A stretch of 64,000 nt of DNA from Epiperipatus broadwayi (Eukaryota; Onychophora; Udeonychophora; Euonychophora; Peripatidae). Under the pieces are notes generated by a model. The model saw only the letters and a list, made by a program, of their open reading frames with translations, was not told the DNA's origin and did not search any database. The stretch is from NCBI GenBank assembly GCA_028023455.1, contig JAQFVV010000282.1:963713-1027712 (forward strand), in the 5' to 3' direction. Positions 10,957 through 21,945 of this stretch are shown one piece after another (the stretch's first letter is position 1; every line of letters starts with the position of its first letter). The translations under genes were made by a program, and so were the position numbers.

Positions 10957-11185
10957 GTAAATTGAATACTTACTTTCTAAATTTATGTTGATCTGACATT
11001 ATAAATAAAGAAATGCATTTAATAGTAAGCAAATATTTGTAAATAAAAAAAGGCAATATTCAGTTAACTGTACAAGTTCACTTCTTAACATGACATTATT
11101 CTGGGTGCGAGCGCCCACATTAAAATTTCCACATTGATCTAGTCAGCTTATTTAGAAATATTAGAGCTTTATTCTTCCCAAATGC

Positions 11186-11740
11186 ATCACATGGATAACT
11201 AGATTATTACATCACATGATCAGCATTTCTTATGCTTGCTTATAACTGTTATTAAAACAGGCAAAACTCTCTACACGTATTGCCACTCAGTGCAAGCCAG
11301 AGTAATAACAGTTATAAGCAAGCATAAGAAATGGTGATCTTGTGATGTTTATTGACTTAAAACCAATCCTGCCTAATAGGATAGTAATGGCTATGGTTAT
11401 TAAAAAACCAAAGACACCAAAATGTATAGGTACTGAACTGAGTTCAGACCTATATGACTATATAAGCCAATGAGCTTGGATTGAAAATATTATAGTGTTT
11501 TCAATTTAAGACTCATAGTTATGAAATTAAGTAGACATAAAAGGTGGCTACTGGAGAGTTGCATTAGATCCTAAGATGTAGGTGCCTGCTCTCAGATCCA
11601 AGGATCCTCACTGACGAAAGTCAGAGGATATTGGATGAGTAGGCACTAGATGGGGATTTTATGAACAAGCCATTGATTACTCTGGCTTGCACTGAGTGGA
11701 AATACGTATAGAGAATTTTGCCTGTTTTAGATTATTACAA
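11186..11740 (+). repeat. Family 2 (F2) hammerhead repeat
   Basis: Terminal inverted blocks include 'TTATGCTTGCTTATAACTG' near 11229 and its complement near 11307. The body shows 'AACCAATCCTGCCTAAT', 'GGTACTGAACTGAGTTC' and 'GGATATTGGATGAGTAGG'. The hammerhead region at about 11595-11640 has lost stem II and III sequence: CUGACGA is followed directly by 'AAGTCAGAGGATATTGG'. It cannot cleave as it stands. Confidence 0.85.
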
Positions 11741-11794
11741 ATACTAAATTTTCAAATAGTACATATGTGGAATAAACACTAATGGTTTTATTGA

Positions 11795-11872
11795 GTGTCA
11801 TAACTGCGAGGACCAGAATCGATTCAGAGACCTTCCAATCCCGAGTTGGACGCTCTACCAACTACACTAAAC
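11795..11872 (-). repeat. tRNA-like sequence, possible SINE head
   Basis: On the minus strand the sequence reads as a tRNA-like A box ('GTAGTTGGTAGAGCG'), an anticodon-arm-like segment and a B-box-like 'GAATCGATTCTGG'. The terminal acceptor stem does not close well and one end lacks a tail. A decayed tRNA pseudogene or a second SINE family is more likely than a working tRNA gene. Confidence 0.4.
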
Positions 11873-12487
11873 TACACAAATATATTGCATAATTTGAAGA
11901 AAAGCTGTCAGTATTAAAAGGGCAGGTCCAGTTTGCTTCAGCTATACTGCAAATAATATCGAAAATAATTTCAGTGATAAAAAATAATTTCACGAAAAAC
12001 TGATACTGTTAAAATAATTTCTATAAATACACAAACTATTATTTCTACAACATAACAAATTGCATTAAATTTCGTCACTAAAATGCAAAAAAAGATAAGT
12101 TAAAGCCATCGCCAATTCAAGTCCTGCAGAGCTACGGTTTTGTAAAACCCAAAATTATGCTTGCAATTTCGTTTTAAATAACAGCCACTACATTTGGGCA
12201 ATAAATTTAGAATTATCAATAATATCAATCCATCGTTAAGCCAATAAATATAATGTACTTTCACGTTTGCCTTTTTTTAATAAAGAATTAATAATTTTCC
12301 ACATTACCTTATGCCCTTTTATTATATAGTAAACATAATAGTTTCTTTTCACCCATTTATATATCAACTTAATTTGCTTTTCCAAATAAGTGACCAAATG
12401 TCCTAAAATAGTTATTTTGCGAAGACAAGCCTATCATTTACCAGAAAAACTATTTTATTAATAATACAGAACAACCTAGGGTGCATA

Positions 12488-12935
12488 GTAAATAAAATAG
12501 TCATATATCACATGACCCAATTTTTTAAGCTTGTAAATAAAAATGTGATATATGACTTTAGTTTTGCTTTCCGGTCTTAAGCAATGTTATAGTGCTAAAG
12601 CTATTAATATATTGTTTGGCTGAAGATTTCTCAACCCCCACATCGTCATTTATGTTAGATAGCTGGGTTTGAAGAAATGTAGGTGTCTGAAAATTTCAGA
12701 TTTTCTACTTAATAGTTAACTTTTAAATAAATGCTGGCTTTGGGTTGGTATTTTCAGATCTAGAGTCTGAAATTACCCTAGCTCCCCCTGAGGATTGCTA
12801 AAAACATGAAACCAATGGTCTGAGGATTGGGGGATAATTTCTAGGTAGAGTTTTTTAAATGCTTTCTTTTTTGCAGAATGTATCAATAAAGCTTGTTAGA
12901 GCAGTAAGCACTATTCATTAACCTAGGGTACATTT
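12488..12935 (+). repeat. Family 4 (F4) hammerhead-like repeat, plus copy
   Basis: Shared blocks with 540-960 include 'TCACATGACCC', 'AAGCTTGTAA', 'TAGCTGGGTTTGAAGA' and 'GGCTTTGGGTTGG'. An inner inverted pair ('AGTCATATATCACAT' and 'ATGTGATATATGACT', 12498-12554) forms a fold-back at the left. The hammerhead-like core is at 12788-12821. Confidence 0.6.
12781..12834 (+). ncRNA. Degenerate hammerhead-like motif (F4)
   Basis: CUGAGGA (12788-12794) fits CUGANGA, GAAA is present (12808-12811), and ACCAAUGGU is followed by C, giving a GUC triplet cut after 12820. Stem II is poor (UUGC against ACAU) and stem I is out of register, so activity is doubtful. Comparison with 711-770 shows a complementary pattern of damage: that copy has a perfect stem II but a broken GAAA. 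Confidence 0.45.
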
Positions 12936-13114
12936 TTGCTGTTAGGTGGTCTCTTTATCAAAAGTTTGCTAGATAAGAAATACAGTCATTATCATCTGAT
13001 TTATAAACATTTTGCCAGTACGATTATTCTCAATGCATTGAATTCAATTTATTAAATAAGAGTAAAGGGAAGGGAATTGAACATTGTATAATTTTATTAT
13101 ATATGTGTTAAACC

Positions 13115-13665
13115 ACTAAACATCACATGATCATCATCTCATGCTAGCACATAACTGTTAGTAAACAGGCAAAAACTCTCCATATAGTAGTGCCACCTTG
13201 TGCTAACCAGTTACGTGCTAGCATGAGATGGTGACCATGTGATGTTTAGTGGTTTAACACCAATCCTGCCTAATAGGATAATGGTGGCTATGGCTGTTAA
13301 AGAGCCAAAGTCACCAAAATGTATGGGTGCTGAATTGAGTTCAGACCCATATGACGATATAAGCTATTGAGTTTAGATTAAAAATATTATTGTGCTTTCA
13401 ATTTCATTCTTATAGTTTTTTAATGAAGTAGAGATAAAAGGTGGCTGCTGGAGGGTTGCATTAAATCCTAAGATCTAGGTGCACTGCTCTCAGATCCAAG
13501 GCTCCTCACTGATGAAGGCCACAAGCCAGAAACTAGTCTGGGGATATTGGATGAGTAGGCACTAGATAGGGAGTTTATGCATAAGCCTTCTGGCATCCAT
13601 TGATTACTCTGGTTAGCACAAGGTGGCACTACTATATGGAGAGTTTTTGCCTGTTTATATATAAG
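13115..13665 (+). repeat. Family 2 (F2) hammerhead repeat
   Basis: The inverted terminal blocks are 'CATCTCATGCTAGCAC' (13134) and its complement (13212), and 'CTCCATATAGTAGTGCC' (13177) and its complement (13627). The body follows the F2 order up to 'TTGATTACTCTGG'. It contains one intact-looking hammerhead at 13494-13552. Confidence 0.9.
13494..13552 (+). ncRNA. Type I hammerhead ribozyme, F2, good core
   Basis: Outer stem I pairs AUCCAA with UUGGAU. Inner stem I pairs UCCUCA with UGGGGA, with an asymmetric internal loop (GGC opposite UA). The core CUGAUGA (13509-13515) is followed by stem II GGC/GCC around loop CACAA, with an A-A mismatch at its base. GAAA (13529-13532) leads to self-complementary ACUAGU and C. 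The predicted cleavage is after C13538. Catalysis needs testing because the stem II base pair nearest the core is normally G-C. Confidence 0.75.
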
Positions 13666-14961
13666 TGATAAATTAAGTGGTAAAGAACTTCTGGAATTAT
13701 ACAGTTGTATTCTTCAGTAACTTTAGTAGGCAAAACCGAAACTTGTTGGAAATTATGACAGCTTAGAATATTTAATAATGTCTTGAATTATTAAATTAAT
13801 AATATTGATATCACCAGAAAGAACAATATCGGAAAACAACATATTAAAAACATATTCTAAGTCTTTAATAATAATGATGATGATGATGATAAAAAAAATA
13901 AGTATTTTTTATTTGGTGAACATGAATAAAATAAACACATGAAGTATCAATTTTATTATTTATAATAAGAGATTACTATAATCTCAGCTAAACATGACAA
14001 AATCAAAACAGTATAGATCTATTAAGAAAGCCAATACTTCTGATCTGCCTTCTAATTTAGAGTACCATTTACTAATGTACTCTTCAATTTTATAATTACT
14101 TTGTTCATCATTATATATCTAGATTTCTATCAAAGCTATTAAGTAACCTGCCTTGATTAATATCACAAACCAATAAAGTATCAAATTTTGAGCTAACACT
14201 CTGAATATTCATAACAAATACATTCATTCCTGTATTTGTATCGCATTATAATCTGTAGAGTTTTGAATTATTAAATCCTTCACCAAAAATCACAAAAATT
14301 GAAAATCATCTTCTGATCTAATTAATATTACCAAGTATTTTATTTCTGATAATAAATTATTTCCATTCCCAAAATAAACAAACACATCTGAGCCTCTTAT
14401 CTAGCTATTCATAACGGCTTTCTAGTATATGTAGGGAGTGTTTTTCTTATTGTATATTTTTTAGCTCCCAAATCAACTGTACCTCCGCCAACAATTAAGA
14501 TGAATGTTTATGATGTAATTGTTTTGCAAAACTCGTCTTAAATTGGCACTCAGGTACTCATCACATAGACTTATCCAAAGTATAACATAATATAATATAT
14601 ACCGATTCACCATGTTAATCTAATTTTTCTAGTACAGTAGATATCAAATCAGGTAAAGATTCATTTGGTTGATATTGAATGTCTTAAATTTCAACCCCTT
14701 TACTTAACACACATACCTGATTTTTTAATGAATTGTCTGATCCCTTAGAATGATCAATAATGCCAGCCACATAAGATATTACCTATTTATTATCTACAGG
14801 TATATAGTCTTAGCATCTTTTTCCATTTTACACACAGCACTAAGTTCTTGTCTAAAATTTAATACAATAGCTTTTTAATTATTTATCTTATCCTAAACAG
14901 TTGGTAATAAATTCAGTTTATCCCATATATATATAAATTCAAGTCATATTTGTCTGCATTC
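13666..14961. other. AT-rich stretch, no gene seen
   Basis: No exon, RNA gene or classifiable repeat was recognised. A short (GAT)n tract lies near 13870-13890. Confidence 0.5.
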
Positions 14962-15187
14962 AATTCCTAATCATTAGCTAACAAACCTGCCCTTATATAT
15001 GTTACATCACTATAGATCTCTCTTCCCATTCACCATATGGTTATAGATTTGAATGGACACTTGACAGTCAAGTAATTCCTGATCATTCACTAACAATCCT
15101 GCCCTTATATATGTTACATCATTATAGATCTCTCTTCTTATTCATCATATGGTTATAGATTTGAATGGACACTTGACGGTCAAGTAA
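14962..15187. repeat. Tandem duplication, period 112 bp
   Basis: Two copies start at 'ATTCCTAATCATT' (14963) and 'ATTCCTGATCATT' (15075). Both run through 'CTGCCCTTATATATGTTAC', 'ATCATATGG' or 'ACCATATGG', and end 'TTGACAGTCAAGTAA' or 'TTGACGGTCAAGTAA'. The copies differ at about a dozen sites. Nothing coding was seen. Confidence 0.9.
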
Positions 15188-17635
15188 AACGCAGTTGACT
15201 ACTATAGCATTTACAACAATATATTGACTGTTAACAGGCAAGCTATCACCACAAGAACTACATAAAAATAATATTCTTATTTGAATTACTCATAATTCAT
15301 GCAGAGAGCAGCAACAATAGGTCTATATCGTAGCAGCCATTTGGGGTGGAAATGCATAAATAACTTTTACCCAAAGAATCTCTGCTCTATCTTCAAAGTA
15401 AATAAAACTGTACCATAAATTCGAACATACTAAAATGGTTATTAAAGGAATAGAAATGTATTTGCAAAAAGTGTTGTCCTTTCAACAAATATGCAAATTC
15501 TTAGGCCAACAGATTGCACCTTTCTTTTCTCAATGGTACTCGGCCAATAGGAACCATATATCATGATTCTGATAGACAATCCTTTAAACTATCTCACTAA
15601 TTCTAAACTGTGTGTAATAATGGCAAACCTTGACATAACATTAGAAAACTTTCTGAATCAACTGATCAGAATTCTCAGATACAGACTTTTCCAAACAATA
15701 CCCACTCATTTGATAAAAGTTTGTCTTTATTTTTCTCCAGTGAACTGACCATAATACAAAGGAGTATTAATCCTTCATTTTATAATGTAATCATGAAGAG
15801 GTTATAGTCAGCAGTGGAGTTATAAAGTTCCATTGTATCGCAATTGTTGGTAATAACTATTTGCTGACAGCTAGAATGAGCTTAACAAAATGTTATGTGA
15901 AATTGTTAGGATTTGTACACAATTCGCGATAAAAATAACTACATTAAATTAAAGTAATGAACATAGTGATAAAATAAAAACATTAAAAATAAGTATAAAA
16001 CAGAATATTAGGGAAGTCAGCTTGGGTGTGGTACTTTGATATATGAGCTTCATCAAAGATATATATATAAAGAGAACAAGGCAGTTAAAATAAGGACAGG
16101 AAAAAAGAAGTTAATAGATGGTATTAATGAAAAAAAAATAGTTGAATTTAAAAAATAGAGTAAGTTGTAGAAAAATAATTTTCATTAGTCCGATGTAGTG
16201 AAAACTACACTACAGAAATATAATTCATTAAATAAATACTCTCTAGTCTAATGAATGACTGATAAAAATTATTATACTTCCATCACGTGGTTTGTATCAA
16301 AGTTGTGAGGGCAGGAAGTTTGAAACTTATCTATTAAATCGTAGTAATCCCCTATCTATATATATACTGAATAATGATAAAAAATGTAATTTTAATGAAT
16401 TAATAAGTGCTGCTTCAGCACTAAATGTGCATTTTGGGGATCGTACCCTTTTTCACACCTCTTCAGACTACACCCCTCCACAAGGTGTTAATGATGGATA
16501 CAAATCAGTTTCAACCTTGCATGAGAGTAGTGCGGTGTAAATTGCACTAGAAAACCGTAGAAAGGGTACCTTCTTTGGTGTGTGAAATGTGCCCTTCTGG
16601 CAAATAATTAATGATGATGATTATAAAATACCCCCCCCCATAAAAATATTATTAAAATAACTTTCTTCGTCCCATTTATAATAAATTTTATCTGTATTCG
16701 AAATTCTAATTGATATTCTTTTATAAATCAGTCGAGCGAAAGGTAGAAAATTACTTAACTGCTTACAAGATAAATAAGGTTAGTAGCAATTCATATGATT
16801 AAAATGTTTGTTCTAAAATTTAGATCCGAGTGATATATATATAGAGTGTGTATACGACTAAGTATGTACGTTGAAAAACAAAAACACTTTATTCAATATC
16901 TATTTACATTCTATCAAAATTAAATTTCATCAATTACATTTAATACTGTTGTTAGTTTATTTCAAATTAGCCCTTTGCAGTTAGTAGTATAATCAATTTT
17001 TATTCAATAAGAAAAATCATGAAATAGTAAATTACTAGCTCAGGTCCTCCCTCTATGAACAACAACTTGAACTAAATGAGCGTTTTCGACTATTTCCACT
17101 AGAAAATACAGTGTATATAGTATAGAATTTAAATTCACCTGCCAATTTTAATACTGCGAAAATAACTTAATGAAAGGCAAAATTATATTAAGTGGCTGAC
17201 AGTATAATATATGCACATCCTCATTTACAGTATATACATGTATTATATAAAACGCACTAGAAAATGACATTCGAAATTAAGCTGAAGTTTTATTTATTAT
17301 CGGCTGGTCCCACTGCGTTGCGATGCGTCGAAATAAAAAAATCTCTCAGCTGATACATCAAAAGAAATTAATCAAGCTCTTATATTCTCCCCTAATCATT
17401 TTCTACTATGGATGATATCCAAAACCTCATTTTCTAATGTAGCGATAAAGTAGTGATATAAAGTTTAAAGTTCATAGATTGTAGTTCACTTCCGATGCGC
17501 GAACGTCATATGACTTCCAAAGCAATAAATCATTGGTTGATTTATTTATATAAAATGATTTGTGAAAAATATCAAGTCTTTTTTTAAAAAAAATCTAATC
17601 AATGCTAAAATTTATGGTAAAATAACTTTTAAAAT
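15188..17635. other. AT-rich stretch, no gene seen
   Basis: Short ORFs at 15563-15748 and 16292-16540 show no domain or splice context. Near 16440-16570, 'GGTACC'-type ends ('cgtaccctttttcacac' and 'aaagggtaccttc') hint at a short inverted pair, but no element could be delimited. GC-richer sequence at 17300-17340 and 17485-17515 is unassigned. Confidence 0.45.
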
Positions 17636-18215
17636 GTCACATGATCCCCAATACCTGCGTTTACACAATTACTCTCCATACAGCAATGCCACTCAGTGTA
17701 AGCCTTAGTAACCAATGGACGCAAGAAAGTTTGTGTACAAATTCCCTATCTAGTGCTTTACTTCTCCAATATTCTCAGACCAGTTTCTAACTTTAAGCTT
17801 TCATCAGTGATGTCCAATATTCTCAGACCCGTTTCTAACTTTAAGCTTTCATCAGTGATGAAGCTAGGATCTGAGAGCATTGCATATAGATCTTAGGATC
17901 CAATGCAACACTCCTGCAGCCATCTTTTACCTATTTAGTTCAATATAAGGATATGAGTCCAAGATGAAACCATAATAATATTTTTCAGATCTATGTGGCT
18001 ATACAAGTGAACGAGCTTGGATTGGAAACGTTACTGTGCCTCCATCTTGGACTCGTAGCTTTATAGTTAGCTAAATAGATCAAAAAATGGCTGCAGAAGG
18101 CTTGCATTAAATCCTAAGATCTAGGTGCTATGCTGTCAGATCCAAGGCTACTCACTGAAAAAAGCCACAAGCCTGAAACTATTCTGGAGATATTGGATAA
18201 ATAAACACTTGATAG
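17636..18215. repeat. Family 2 (F2) hammerhead repeat, fold-back pair
   Basis: The left half (17636-17950) is an inverse F2 copy and the right half (17990-18215) a forward copy, together making an imperfect palindrome. The left half contains a 48-bp direct duplication of the hammerhead region (17765-17812 and 17813-17860). The right half has a damaged core, CUGAAAA, at 18139-18199, followed by a GAAAC.AUUC segment. Confidence 0.8.
17765..17860 (-). repeat. 48-bp tandem duplication of an F2 hammerhead segment
   Basis: Two adjacent copies of 'TCCAATATTCTCAGAC' through 'CATCAGTGATG' differ by one base (ACCAG or ACCCG). On the minus strand each holds CUGAUGA and GAAAC with a GGUC or GGGUC cleavage region, but stem II (AGCU, AGUU) is weak. 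Confidence 0.85.
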
Positions 18216-18780
18216 AGATTTTGTTTAACTTTTAAAAAGCCTAGTAAAGGACTTATAACAACATTTTACAGACATATAATGAGAAAAGCATTAATCACTC
18301 AGTTAACCAATTACAGATTGATGATGATTTAAAGCTTTTTGTCTTTGTTTTATGCTTCAACTGGTACCAAAAAGGTACTTGAATTGGTTAATCCTAAGCT
18401 TGTTTCAATATGAAAAAAATGTACCAGTTTCAAACCTCAGATCTATTTCAGTATTAAAATAATGGAGCACAGGGGAAATAGTCAAGAGATTGTTTGTTGC
18501 TGGGTGATTTTTTTTTTCCATTTTTTCTAGGTTCAAATCAGTCTTGCTCTCCAACACACTATTCCATAACTGAATTACAAAGCTCATAATGAATTAATGA
18601 AATCATTATAATGTTTATTGTCAGCTGTTCTAACCTATATGCCTAACAGTTGAATGTATTTAACAAGTTTAAATAAAATATGAGTTTACCTAAAGCCATT
18701 TAGCATTAAATGGTGGAAATAGTTCAACATATAAGTACTAATATTAAAATATTAGTTTCGTAATTATTTTAATTAGATCT
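18216..18780. other. AT-rich stretch, no gene seen
   Basis: A 60-codon minus ORF at 18405-18587 has no domain. Nothing else was recognised. Confidence 0.45.
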
Positions 18781-18870
18781 TTTTTTTTTCATACGTCAAG
18801 GCTGGGAAGCGAACCTGGGCCAGCTGCTTGGAAGGCAGCTATGCTAACCACTAGGCCACCAATGCTTGAC
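18781..18870 (-). mobile_element. tRNA-Gly(UCC)-derived SINE, most tRNA-like copy
   Basis: Read on the minus strand, this is the copy closest to a tRNA: 'TGGTGGCCTAGTGG' (A box), 'GCTGCCTTCCAAGCAGC' (anticodon arm with UCC in the loop), and 'GGTTCGCTTCCCAGCC' (B box). It lacks a proper acceptor stem and ends in a T-run on the plus strand (poly-A tail). The anticodon arm is the basis for the tRNA-Gly assignment, which is an inference from general tRNA knowledge. Confidence 0.9.
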
Positions 18871-19173
18871 AATCTTTATTTTAAAAAGCGGATGCATCTC
18901 ACAAATTTAACAGTAACTAATTATAAACCACAAGAGTTTTATAAACAAGAGCAATCTTCTCTCACTATTGTTCTAACATCATGTATTGCAAACTGAAAAT
19001 TTCAAAATCCTGAATGTTTTTTTTTAACCGAATCCAATTTGATATTGGATTGAAAATTAAAAAAAAAAAGAAGCTAAAGATGTTTTCCAGTTGCATGGAG
19101 GCAAATGGGAGTTAAGTTGCACGATCATCGGGTAACAAGTGATTAATCAAACTAACAATAGATGGCACTACAG

Positions 19174-19547
19174 CAGGGGTCCCCAACCTTTTTGCACTTA
19201 AAAGCACATTCTATAATACCGGCCAGGTGGCGGGCACCATTTATTTTTTCAACCAGGTGGCGGGCACTATTTATTTTTTCAATGTAAATTTATAGTTGGA
19301 TATTGTTAATAATACATGTAATGTACAAAAAAATATTTATTTCAAAAATAAAATTTTAACATATAATTAACGTTTATATTTTTACGCTGTAAAAGTATAG
19401 TATGCCCTACAATTTGATTACAATATAATACAATAATTTATAAGAAATTTTAAAAATTAAATTTATTTGTATCAGATAAATAATTTTTTATCGTGTTCTG
19501 ATCTGCGGGCGCCACGGTGAACGCGGGCATATGGTTGGGGACCCCTG
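19174..19547. mobile_element. hAT-like MITE, 374 bp
   Basis: Terminal inverted repeats are CAGGGGTCCCCAACC at the left and GGTTGGGGACCCCTG at the right, 15 bp and perfect. The flanking 8-bp duplication is CACTACAG (19166-19173) and CACTATAG (19548-19555), with one mismatch. A 36-bp-class direct duplication of 'CCAGGTGGCGGGCAC' occurs inside the left end. No transposase is present. CAGGGG termini and 8-bp duplications define hAT-type elements. Confidence 0.93.
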
Positions 19548-19555
19548 CACTATAG

Positions 19556-20362
19556 CATCACAGAAATAAGAGTGATCTTATTGATACTGTAATAAGCTGA
19601 AAGAATCAAAGGTTGTTGTGTTGATATCTGAGTTTTACAATTTATATGATCATTAAACAAATAAAAAATCTTTTGACAAAGTAAAAATTCCTATCAAATA
19701 GAAATTGTCTTTCTTGACCCTGAAATGACTTTTAAACTTTGTGGTAAGTTTCTTGCAAATTATGTAAGATTTGCATAAAAAAAAAAAAACACGATAGTTT
19801 TTTAAGAAAAATTATATCTTCTACTTTTAGTTTAAATGTTACATTTTTTGTTAATAAGGATTTTTCATGTACAAACATCTGTATGTTTATCTTCATAATT
19901 TATTACATGACTGATTTTTTCACTTTGTGCGGGGGAATAAATGAAGGTCATTAAATCAAAGCTTAAGTATCACTCCCAGGTCTAAAATGGCTTATGCCTT
20001 GCCGAATGATGAATCATTTGAATTTTGTGTGTGTGTGTGTTCAGCAGCTGACATTTAGGTCTATGAAATATATAATATTCACATACCACTAACAATTGAT
20101 GTTCAGCCTAAAAAGTTCCTGAAACACTTAGAAACTTTCATTATTCATTGTTATAAGCTGTACGCCACTTGATGGAGCTCCGTAGTATTTGAGATTGCGT
20201 GAAGAAAACTAAAGTGATAAATAAGCAACTGTCCATGTTTATTCTTGAATTTACAAATAAATATTATTAAATAAATAAAAAAAAATTATGTATTTTGCAA
20301 CAAAAAAATTACTTAACAAAATAATATCAGTTATTTAACAGATAATCACCTCAATCACAAAT
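19556..20362. other. AT-rich stretch, no gene seen
   Basis: A (GT)n tract of about 14 bases lies at 20028-20041. No exon or repeat family was recognised. Confidence 0.5.
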
Positions 20363-20376
20363 AAAATGTGTACAGA

Positions 20377-20476
20377 GTCAAGCGTTGATGGTTGAGAGGT
20401 CAGCACAGCTGCCTTACAAGCAGTTGTCCCGGGTTAGCGGGTTCACTTCCCGGCTGATGCTACGACACGTGAAAAA
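20377..20476 (+). mobile_element. tRNA-Gly-derived SINE, plus strand
   Basis: The element runs from 'GTCAAGCGTTGATGG' to a poly-A tail. It is flanked by a perfect 14-bp target-site duplication, AAAATGTGTACAGA (20363-20376 and 20477-20490). The A-box region is 'TGGTTGAGAGGTCAGC', the anticodon-arm region 'CTGCCTTACAAGCAG' (UAC in place of UCC), and the B box 'GGGTTCACTTCCCGG'. The perfect duplication suggests a fairly recent insertion. Confidence 0.93.
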
Positions 20477-20490
20477 AAAATGTGTACAGA

Positions 20491-21823
20491 AATGCAAATC
20501 CAAAACAAATACCGTAATTATTGCTGAATTTATGATATCCAGAATTTACGGGTTCATGTGCATATTAAGTAAAATGATGAAAATACATTTTACAGTAGTA
20601 TAAAAAAGTGCGTTAAATAAAACAAAGTAAAAGGCAATCCACATCAACAGGTTTTTAAGTGAAAGATATTTCTTACCAAATCAAAAGGTAATAGCCAAAA
20701 CATAATTCGTTTGAGGATTACTTAGAAATGTATGTCATAAAACGCACATATGCCGAAAGATACACTTTTTAAATAGCGGGCACCCATAAATATGACATTT
20801 CACTATTTTCACATTATGGCAATAGATGGCGCTACTTTTTAGCATAACTACTGTTAGTTCTCTTGATTTTTGTTATCTATATTAAAATGTTGACCAAGGA
20901 GTATGAATCAAGATATTTTTGTTGCATTCATGTAGGATATTAAAAATATCTTCTACGCTCGGGCTTATTGTTAACTTCTAATCTCAATTTTTTTTTCAAC
21001 CCGCTGAAATGTAATTCAATTTTATGCTTTTATTTGATAAATTTGCCACCATGAATAAATTTAATTTTACAATTTCACTTCTTTTGGACTTCTTTTTGGC
21101 TTCACACCTGCATTTGATTTGGTAAGAAATTGCTTTCCCTTAAAGTTCTTATATAGACTACCTTTTGCTTTCCTTTATTTAATACATATGTTCTCATTGC
21201 AAAACATATTTTCTTCATTTTATTTAATATACACTTGCAACTATAAATTCCAGACATCATAAATTCAATAATAAATCCCGACATTTCTTGCAGGTTTGCA
21301 TATCTATGGAAATTTTATTGGACAGCGATATATTTAATATGTTAAATAAGTATGGGGTTATTTGATATGTTATTGATATTGTTTTATTAAATAAATGGTG
21401 CTTGTATTATAGATAAAGACGCCGTAGGATGGCAACATTTTCACGCTAAAACTATAAAATATGAACATTCCGGGCCGTTGATTTTAATAATTTTTCTGTG
21501 CTTTTTTGTAATGCGAAAATAAAAACAAAACAAAATCGTCTTTTTTAAATATTATTTTTTATTAACGTATACAATTTAAATGATAATAATAAATGTAAAA
21601 TAAAATCAACAAATTACAATTTGATTCGTGTTTTTTATATCGTATACTTTTTAAATTGTGTTATGGCCTTGTTTTATTAATTTTCTATCGAATATTTTTT
21701 TACTTGTGTTACGGCTTTTTTTTATCAATTTTCTATCGGTTATTTTTTTTACTTGTGTTACGACTTTTTTTGTTGTTGTTTAACTAAAAAATTATAATCG
21801 TAATAAAAGTAAAAGTTGTTACG
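20491..21823. other. AT-rich stretch, no gene seen
   Basis: A 60-codon minus ORF at 21102-21284 resembles in part the short plus ORF at 20515-20590 ('IAEFMISRIYGFMCILSKM' and 'IIEFMMSGIYSCKCILNKM'). The two loci are therefore an inverted low-copy repeat, not genes. Confidence 0.5.
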
Positions 21824-21945
21824 GTTAGATTTAGGGTTAGTTTAGGGTTAGGCTTAGGGTTAGTTTTAGGGTTAGTTTAGGGTTAGGTTTAGGGTTAGTT
21901 TTAGGGTTAGTTTTAGGTTTAGGGTTAGTTTTAGGGTTAGTGTTC
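21824..21945 (+). repeat. Degenerate TTAGGG-like tandem array
   Basis: About a dozen copies of TTAGGGTTAG are spaced by TTTTAG or TTTAG units. The array reads as alternating GGGTTAG and TTTTAGGG, unlike a clean telomere. It may be an interstitial telomere-like microsatellite or a repair-associated insertion. Confidence 0.9.
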
